Assembly: GCA_045657105.1 (NCBI GenBank)
Contig: JAZOSN010000043.1
Span: 1 to 11,524 of the forward strand
DNA length: 11,524 nucleotides
Source: SIG672 sp045657105
GTDB taxonomy: Bacteria; Bacillota; Clostridia; Oscillospirales; CAG-272
Direction of reading: 5' to 3'
Made by a program: the position numbers and the translations under genes. Under the pieces are notes generated by a model, which was given only the letters and a program-made list of their open reading frames with translations, had not been told where the DNA came from and did not search any database. Positions within the stretch are counted from its first letter, which is position 1, and every line of letters begins with the position of its first letter. Of the stretch, positions 6,737-11,524 are shown in pieces.

Positions 6737-7966
6737 TTACGTTTGTTTCATATCTTCTCGATATTCTTTGGGCGTTTTGCCCATTTGCTTCTTGAAAATT
6801 TTGGAGAAATACTGCATGTCCATTATTCCGCAGTGAAGCGCTATCGTCTGCACTTGCAGATGTGTGGTCGAAAGCAGATGTGCGGCGTGCTTTATTCGCC
6901 TTTCTCTGATGTACTCAGAGAGTGTTTTTCCTGTTTCTTTACTGAAAATCGTTGAAAGATAGCCCGGACTCACGTTCTGCTTTTCGGCGAGTGAGCTGAG
7001 CGAGAGATTTGCCGAAAGATCGGAATTTATTATCAGTATCGTTCTCTGAACTACGAGCGAGAATTTTTTGAACGAGTGCTTTCTTACGAGTCTGCAATAC
7101 GTTCCGAACATTTCGCGCATAAGCGGTGCATTTTCCGAAAGAGAGGAAAGCCGCTCAATCTTTAATGCGAATTCAGAGGATACCTTGTCGATATAAACAG
7201 GGTGGACTCCGCCCGATTCTGCCGCTTTTCTCAGAAGAGTATTCATTATTATACAGTAATTCTTCGCGTTTCGCAAGGGGTCTGTACTGCGTTTTTCAAA
7301 TAAATTTTCGGAAAACGCCGAGAAAAGACGCTTTTCCTTGTGTATCTGCCCGAGGGAAACTGCCTCTATTATCTCGTTTTCAAAGCTGTAACGGTTCTCC
7401 ATCGCTCGCATATTGAGTATTGTGTCGTCGAAGCTATCTCCCGATGCCGCCTCGTTTATCGCAAACTCAAGCGGAGTTTGGTCGTTTGTGTGCTCGGTGA
7501 TTGCAAACGAGGGACTGTCCCACAGACGCTCGCAAAAGGTATCAAGCATAACGAACAGATGACTGCTTTCGGGAATGACCGGAATAGTCGAGTAGTATTT
7601 GTCGAGGGATCTCTGATTTTTTGGCGATATTTTATTTTTTTCGCCTATTTCGAGTATCTCTCGCGGAGATACCGGGGAAGAGAAGTACGGACCGATAAAA
7701 AGGACCGTAGTTGCCTCTTTTTTCGGAACAAGCAGATAAATGTAGCAACGCTTGAAGCGGTCGGTGCTTTTATACATCGTTTGGGGCTCGAGATGTCTGA
7801 AAATCTCGCTTACCGTATACTTTTCGGAAAGGAAAGTGCTTTGATCGGAATCAAAGTCTACGCCCGAAAGAAGTGCGGACAGCTCGCCGGGCGTCGTCGC
7901 CAGAGCGCGCACGCGGCTTTTTCTGAAAGTATCGCATAAGAATTGCAGTTCATTTTCGTAAAACAT
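6737..7966 (-). CDS. AraC/XylS-family transcriptional regulator
   Basis: A 409-residue protein. The last 100 residues (310-409) form a typical AraC DNA-binding domain with two helix-turn-helix units, about 322-342 (SLSSLAEKQNVSPGYLSTIF) and 372-392 (VQTIALHCGIMDMQYFSKIF), ending in the family signature GKTPKEYR. The N-terminal ~300 residues are not the cupin of AraC itself. They contain a YIYLLVP...VLFIGPYF stretch seen in many clostridial AraC regulators, probably a ligand-sensing region, though I cannot name the domain. It heads the uxuA-uxuB operon and is divergent from the symporter and GH2 genes, so it is the likely regulator of both arms. The inducer, a hexuronate or glycoside, is not evident. 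AAGGAAAG upstream of the ATG serves as ribosome binding site. Confidence 0.93.
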   Translation of the reverse strand: MFYENELQFLCDTFRKSRVRALATTPGELSALLSGVDFDSDQSTFLSEKYTVSEIFRHLEPQTMYKSTDRFKRCYIYLLVPKKEATTVLFIGPYFSSPVSPREILEIGEKNKISPKNQRSLDKYYSTIPVIPESSHLFVMLDTFCERLWDSPSFAITEHTNDQTPLEFAINEAASGDSFDDTILNMRAMENRYSFENEIIEAVSLGQIHKEKRLFSAFSENLFEKRSTDPLRNAKNYCIIMNTLLRKAAESGGVHPVYIDKVSSEFALKIERLSSLSENAPLMREMFGTYCRLVRKHSFKKFSLVVQRTILIINSDLSANLSLSSLAEKQNVSPGYLSTIFSKETGKTLSEYIRERRIKHAAHLLSTTHLQVQTIALHCGIMDMQYFSKIFKKQMGKTPKEYREDMKQT

Positions 7967-7996
7967 ACGACTTTCCTTGCTTTCTTTGTTTTCCTT

Positions 7997-8009
7997 GTGC
8001 TTTTTGCAC
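7997..8009. repeat. Short palindrome GTGC-N5-GCAC in the regulator leader
   Basis: GTGC and GCAC flank five T residues, 31 bases upstream of the regulator start codon and downstream of its predicted transcription start. It could be a half-site pair for a regulator or a small 4-bp hairpin in the leader. On its own it is too short to be more than suggestive. Confidence 0.3.
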
Positions 8010-8028
8010 TTTTCTGTTATTTTGAACT

Positions 8029-8057
8029 ATTATAACACATTTTTTGTACAATTACAA
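8029..8057 (-). promoter_or_regulatory. Predicted promoter of the araC-uxuA-uxuB operon
   Basis: On the minus strand, the -35 TTGTAA (8057-8052, four of six consensus bases), a 17-base spacer and a perfect -10 TATAAT (8034-8029) are present. A TG placed for an extended -10 (TGTTATAAT) precedes it. Predicted initiation is near 8022, giving a leader of about 55 bases. TGTTAT (8015-8020) and ATAACA (8032-8037) form a 6-bp inverted repeat overlapping the -10, which may be an operator. Confidence 0.65.
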
Positions 8058-8117
8058 CATTAAATTTCACAACAATATGAAATAATTACAAAAATACATT
8101 AAAATAATACTCCCTGT

Positions 8118-8153
8118 GTTTTGCGAAAAGCTTTATACTAAAAATAGCAAAAC
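8118..8153 (+). promoter_or_regulatory. Symporter promoter region: weak -10 inside an inverted repeat
   Basis: TATACT (8134-8139) is a fair -10, but no recognisable -35 lies 16-18 bases upstream, as expected for a promoter that needs an activator. GTTTTGC (8118-8124) and GCAAAAC (8147-8153) are perfect 7-bp inverted arms separated by 22 bases, with the -10 at the centre. Together they may be a regulator target, but which protein binds cannot be read from the sequence. The 253 bases between the divergent genes (7967-8219) are strongly A+T-rich and hold no small gene that I can support. Confidence 0.4.
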
Positions 8154-8219
8154 CTCGGCATACTGTTTTTATGAATTTTTTATAAAATTAAAATATATAA
8201 AGGTAAAAGAGGAAACAAA

Positions 8220-9815
8220 ATGAAAAAAGAAAAAGTACTCGATGCAAACGGCAAGCGCAAGTTTGGTATACGCGATAAGATAGCATACGCTGCCGGAGAT
8301 CTTGGCTGTAACATGAGCTTCTCACTGAAGAACACTGTTCAGACCTTCTGGCTGGTTTACATGATGATGGAAACCGGACTTCTTTCCGTGCTTCTTCTTC
8401 TCGTTCAGATCTGGGACGCGGTAAACGATCCGCTTATCGGTACTCTGATCGACAACGACAGAAGAAAGTATAAGATGGGCAAATTCAAGACCTACATATT
8501 CATTGGCGCGTGTGGACTTCTCGTAGGTGGCGCGGCAGTATTCCTTCCTTTCCCCAACGCACCCGTCGTTGTTAAGGCAATACTGTTCGTTTTCGGATAT
8601 ATCGTCTGGGATGCATTCTACACCATTGCAAACGTTCCTTACGGATCTATGCTCTCGCTCGTAACCGAGGACGTCGGCGAACGCGCACAGCTTTCCACTT
8701 GGCGTTCGATCGGATCTATGATCGGTAACCTTCTCCCCGGCATTATTCTTCCAATGCTTATATGGAAGAAGGTAAACTACGACGGAACGACGAGCTTCCT
8801 TGATAAGATCGAGATTCCCGAAGGATTTGACAAATCGCAGTTCCTTACAAACCCCGAAACGGGCAAGGCATACGAGATCGGTGATGCTGTTCTCAGTCCT
8901 GCCACCGGTAAGCAGGTCGAGATTCTTCTCGGCGACAGAGTCTTTTTTGCAGCTCTCGTTATGGGTGTTCTTGGATTCGCAGCTTTTATGCTTATGCTCA
9001 AGCTGATCACTGTTCGCGTAGATGAAAACACCGTTAAGACAAACGAGAATGCTGAAGGCACCAAGAATTTCAATATCATCAATTCTTTCGGAAACTTTAT
9101 GAGAAACCGTCCCGCAGTAGGCGCGACTCTCGCCGCTATGGGTATGTTCCTCGGTATGAATGCGGCAAGCACCGCTAATACCATTATGTTCGCTACCTAC
9201 TTCAATATGGCTTCTATGTCGGGTGTGGTTCAGATGGTCGGATTCCTTCCTATGTTCCTGTTTATGCCCTTCATTACCAAGATAGTTAAGAAGTTCGGCA
9301 AGAAGGAATCGTCTGTGTTCGGAACTGTTGTTTCTCTCGTGGGCGGCGCCGTTATGCTTGTATTCCCGCTTATCAAGAACGTTAATACCGCGCTTATCGT
9401 TTACCTTCTCGGACTTGTAATATTCGGTGTAGGTATGGGCGTTTACACCTGCGTATCCTGGGCTATGATGGGTGACGCTATCGACTATAACGAGTGGAAA
9501 TTCGGAACTCGCGACGAGGGAACCGTTTATTCGCTTCATTCCTTCTTCAGAAAGCTTGCACAGGGCGTAGGTCCCTCGATGGTTCTTCTCATTATGGGCG
9601 TTCTCGGATACAACTCCAAGCTCGGCACTATCGGACAGAGCGTTACGACTGCTCACAATATGTGTTGGCTCGTTGCCGGTCTTTACCTGTTCAGTGCGGT
9701 TCTACAGTTTATCGGTCTTGCAGTTATCTACAATGTCGATAGGAAGACTCTCGCTACAATGAACGAGGAGCTTGCGGCACGTCATGCGGCACAGGATAAC
9801 TCGGTTAACGAATAA
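8220..9815 (+). CDS. GPH-family (MFS) glycoside/hexuronide:cation symporter
   Basis: A 531-residue membrane protein with about 12 transmembrane segments, predicted to import a glycoside, pentoside or hexuronide with H+ or Na+. GPH signatures are the N-terminal AYAAGDLGCNM (22-32), DAVNDPLIGTLIDN (66-79) with the basic loop to GKFKTYI, ANVPYGSM (137-144), GERAQLSTWRSIG (153-165) and DAIDYNEWKFGTRDEGTVYSL (419-439). A hydrophilic stretch at ~183-240 between the fifth and sixth helices, predicted extracellular, is much longer than the short loops usual in this family. Residues after ~505 are a hydrophilic cytoplasmic tail. The ATG at 8220 has AGAGGA (8208-8213) at good spacing. The gene is divergent from the araC-uxuA-uxuB operon and 76 bases upstream of a GH2 gene, so it probably carries the substrate or product of that enzyme. 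A uronide is the best guess; a galactoside cannot be excluded. Confidence 0.94.
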   Translation: MKKEKVLDANGKRKFGIRDKIAYAAGDLGCNMSFSLKNTVQTFWLVYMMMETGLLSVLLLLVQIWDAVNDPLIGTLIDNDRRKYKMGKFKTYIFIGACGLLVGGAAVFLPFPNAPVVVKAILFVFGYIVWDAFYTIANVPYGSMLSLVTEDVGERAQLSTWRSIGSMIGNLLPGIILPMLIWKKVNYDGTTSFLDKIEIPEGFDKSQFLTNPETGKAYEIGDAVLSPATGKQVEILLGDRVFFAALVMGVLGFAAFMLMLKLITVRVDENTVKTNENAEGTKNFNIINSFGNFMRNRPAVGATLAAMGMFLGMNAASTANTIMFATYFNMASMSGVVQMVGFLPMFLFMPFITKIVKKFGKKESSVFGTVVSLVGGAVMLVFPLIKNVNTALIVYLLGLVIFGVGMGVYTCVSWAMMGDAIDYNEWKFGTRDEGTVYSLHSFFRKLAQGVGPSMVLLIMGVLGYNSKLGTIGQSVTTAHNMCWLVAGLYLFSAVLQFIGLAVIYNVDRKTLATMNEELAARHAAQDNSVNE

Positions 9816-9827
9816 TATCATAATAGC

Positions 9828-9856
9828 TTGACTTTTTCGGTGCCCGACAGTATAAT
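9828..9856 (+). promoter_or_regulatory. Near-consensus promoter of the GH2 gene, embedded in a hairpin
   Basis: TTGACT (9828-9833, five of six consensus bases), a 17-base spacer and a perfect TATAAT (9851-9856) form the best promoter in the window by eye. It starts 12 bases after the symporter stop codon. Predicted initiation near 9863 falls in the right arm of the hairpin at 9840-9868, so the new transcript would not carry the hairpin and would escape termination there. Confidence 0.68.
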
Positions 9857-9873
9857 ATTGTCGGGCACTTTTT
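9840..9873 (+). terminator. Terminator-like hairpin after the symporter (also a palindrome around the GH2 -10)
   Basis: The arms GTGCCCGACA (9840-9849) and TGTCGGGCAC (9859-9868) pair perfectly over 10 bp with a 9-base loop and are followed by TTTTT (9869-9873). This fits a Rho-independent terminator for the symporter mRNA, perhaps a partial one that lowers readthrough into the GH2 gene. The loop holds the GH2 -10, so as DNA the same palindrome could be an operator. Confidence 0.75.
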
Positions 9874-9891
9874 AAACCAAAGGAGAAAACA

Positions 9892-11524
9892 ATGAGAAAC
9901 ACAGTAAAACTTAATGACAATTGGCTTTTCGTCAAGGACTGCACCGATGTTTCTGCGGCAGATGGCGAGCAGGTAAATATTCCTCATTCGTGGAACGCTA
10001 TCGACGGACAGGACGGCGGAAACGACTATTTCCGCGGATCTTGCCTGTATAAGAAGTCGATAAAGAAGGCAGAGCTTCCAGAGGCAGATCTTTACTATAT
10101 CGAATTTCGCGGAACCAATTCGTCGGCAGACCTCTACGTTAACGGCAAGGCTCTCGCACATCACGACGGCGGATATTCGACTTGGAGAGTAAACATCACC
10201 GAAGCTCTCGCAGACGAAAACGACATCGCTCTTATCGTTGATAACTCGGTAAATGACACGGTATACCCTCAGATGGCAGACTTCACGTTCTATGGCGGTA
10301 TCTACCGTGACGTAAACATTGTCTGTGTAAACGACGCGCATTTCGATCTTGATTACTACGGCGCACCCGGACTTATGATCACCCCCACTGTTGAGGGTAG
10401 TGACGCCAAGGTTGAGGTCGAGGTATTCGTTAAGAATATCAAGGAAGGACAGAAGCTTGTTTACACCATCTACGACAAGGACGAAAACGAGCTTTATAAG
10501 ATCGAAGGAAACGATACTAAGGTTGTCTTTGAAATAAAGGACGTTCACCTCTGGCACGGCCGCAAGGACCCCTATCTCTACTGTTGTGAGGTTGAGATCG
10601 TCGAGGGCAACGAGGTAATTGATAACGTATGCAGCCGCTTCGGTTGCCGCACGTTCAAGATCGATCCCGATAACGGATTTATCCTTAACGGCGAGGAATA
10701 TCCTCTCCGCGGAGTATCCCGCCATCAGGACAGATGGGGAGTAGGTAACGCGCTTCTTCCCGAGCATCACGTTGAGGATATAGACCTTATCTGTGAGGTA
10801 GGAGCTACCACTATCCGTCTTGCTCACTATCAGCACGATCAGTATTTCTACGATCTCTGTGACGAGCGAGGTCTCGTTATCTGGGCAGAGATCCCCTATA
10901 TCTCAAAGCATATGCCCGGCGGACGCGAGAACACTGTCTCGCAGATGAAGGAGCTTGTAGCGCAGAACTATAACCACCCCTCGATAGTCGTATGGGGACT
11001 CTCCAACGAGATCTCTATCGGTGGCTCGGATGACGATCTTCTTGAAAACCACAGAATCCTTAACGATCTCGTTCACGAGATGGATAAGACCCGTCTTACC
11101 ACCATCGCGGCAGTTTCGATGTGTAAGATGGACGATCCCTATCTCCAGATTCCCGACGTAGTTTGCTATAACCACTACTTCGGTTGGTACGGCGGAGATA
11201 CCTCTATGAACGGACCTTGGTTCGATAAATTCCACGAGATGCACCCGAACATTCCGATCGGATGCTCCGAGTACGGCTGTGAGGCACTCAACTGGCACAC
11301 GAGCGACCCGAAGCAGGGTGACTACACCGAGGAATATCAGGCATATTATCACGAGGAGCTTATTAAGCAGCTCTTTACGAGAAAATATCTGTGGGCAACG
11401 CACGTATGGAATATGTTTGATTTCGGTGCCGATGCAAGAGCCGAGGGCGGTGAGAACGGACAAAACCACAAGGGACTTGTCACCTTCGACCGTTCTTATA
11501 AAAAGGACGCCTTCTACGCCTACA
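9892..11524 (+). CDS. Glycoside hydrolase family 2 beta-glycosidase (beta-galactosidase/beta-glucuronidase type), 3' end outside window
   Basis: 544 codons are visible without a stop. The start ATG has AAGGAG (9880-9885) six bases upstream. The layout is that of GH2: an N-terminal jelly-roll sugar-binding domain (~1-145, with PHSWN and GGIYRDV), an Ig-like domain (~165-260), then the TIM barrel from about 265 (GVSRHQDR...RLAHYQHDQYFYDLCDERGL). E373 in WGLSNEIS is the expected acid/base, and E460 in SEYG is the expected nucleophile. There is no signal peptide, so it acts on an imported substrate. N525-x-K527 (NHKGLV) resembles the N-x-K pair that holds the uronate carboxylate in beta-glucuronidases, but NKG-type sequences also occur in GH2 proteins annotated as beta-galactosidase. 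The rest of the barrel looks more beta-galactosidase-like. Context with uxuA and uxuB favours a glucuronide. The GH2 assignment is firm; the substrate is open. Confidence 0.92.
   Translation, partial: MRNTVKLNDNWLFVKDCTDVSAADGEQVNIPHSWNAIDGQDGGNDYFRGSCLYKKSIKKAELPEADLYYIEFRGTNSSADLYVNGKALAHHDGGYSTWRVNITEALADENDIALIVDNSVNDTVYPQMADFTFYGGIYRDVNIVCVNDAHFDLDYYGAPGLMITPTVEGSDAKVEVEVFVKNIKEGQKLVYTIYDKDENELYKIEGNDTKVVFEIKDVHLWHGRKDPYLYCCEVEIVEGNEVIDNVCSRFGCRTFKIDPDNGFILNGEEYPLRGVSRHQDRWGVGNALLPEHHVEDIDLICEVGATTIRLAHYQHDQYFYDLCDERGLVIWAEIPYISKHMPGGRENTVSQMKELVAQNYNHPSIVVWGLSNEISIGGSDDDLLENHRILNDLVHEMDKTRLTTIAAVSMCKMDDPYLQIPDVVCYNHYFGWYGGDTSMNGPWFDKFHEMHPNIPIGCSEYGCEALNWHTSDPKQGDYTEEYQAYYHEELIKQLFTRKYLWATHVWNMFDFGADARAEGGENGQNHKGLVTFDRSYKKDAFYAY

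Noticed and set aside
7340..7939. 199-residue open frame on the plus strand
   Set aside because: It is antisense to the AraC-family gene, whose DNA-binding domain and operon position are convincing.
8117..8132. Possible CcpA cre site near TTTTGCGAAAAGC
   Set aside because: Aligned on the central CG, most conserved cre positions mismatch, including the outer TG and CA.
8181..8199. TATAAA / TATATA as alternative symporter -10 elements
   Set aside because: No -35-like hexamer lies at 16-18 bases upstream. The tract is uniformly A+T-rich, so such hexamers are expected by chance.
8322..9656. 444-residue open frame on the minus strand opposite the symporter
   Set aside because: It is fully antisense to a confident GPH gene, has low-complexity His/Glu/Ser-rich content with no recognisable domain, and is explained by the codon bias of the sense gene.
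9805..10836. 343-residue open frame on the minus strand opposite the GH2 gene
   Set aside because: The + strand frame is a clear GH2 enzyme with catalytic motifs. The antisense frame has no family features and shares the shadow origin.
10903..11469. 188-residue open frame on the minus strand
   Set aside because: It lies inside the GH2 catalytic barrel on the opposite strand and has no recognisable motif or plausible context.

Overview
The window looks like part of the chromosome of a low-to-mid G+C Gram-positive bacterium, most likely an anaerobic gut or rumen Clostridia member (Bacillota). The reasons are strong GGAGG-type ribosome binding sites, extended -10 promoters, a lipoprotein with a LSSC lipobox, a Gram-positive-type UxuA of about 350 residues, an SDR-type (Bacillus-like) UxuB, a GPH sugar symporter and a clostridial-style AraC regulator. 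The taxonomic call is an inference. No phage, IS, CRISPR, tRNA or rRNA sequence was recognised.

Left part (1-4790), both genes on the + strand. The first gene is open at the left edge and encodes a divergent SecA-type ATPase. Its SecA motor core is complete: Q-motif, GEGKT Walker A, DEAD box, preprotein cross-linking region, GTSAT, NRGVDIKLGG and RGRAGRQGD. The core is preceded by at least 330 residues of helical, TPR-like sequence that SecA does not have, and the C-terminal zinc tail of housekeeping SecA is absent. After 133 bases comes a lipoprotein with its own strong promoter. It combines a beta-helix-like segment, a helical insertion and a glycine-rich C-terminus built from an approximately 45-residue repeat. 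A 13-bp bidirectional terminator closes this part. The pair is the most novel content here and could be a specialised export or surface-protein module. That link rests only on adjacency.

Right part (4791-11524), a hexuronide/glycoside utilisation locus. On the minus strand, an AraC-family regulator, uxuA (mannonate dehydratase) and uxuB (SDR fructuronate reductase) are separated by only 21 and 16 bases and read as one operon. Divergently, across a 253-base regulatory region, lie a GPH-family cation symporter and a GH2 beta-glycosidase that runs off the right edge. A likely flow is: the glycoside enters through the symporter, GH2 cleaves it, the released glucuronate is isomerised to fructuronate by an enzyme not in this window, UxuB reduces that to mannonate, and UxuA dehydrates mannonate to 2-keto-3-deoxygluconate. 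The AraC protein is the obvious candidate regulator of both arms.

Regulatory structure is notable. Inverted repeats are centred on or near the -10 of the lipoprotein, symporter and GH2 promoters. In the symporter-GH2 gap, a near-consensus promoter (TTGACT-N17-TATAAT) has its -10 inside the loop of a 10-bp terminator-like hairpin.
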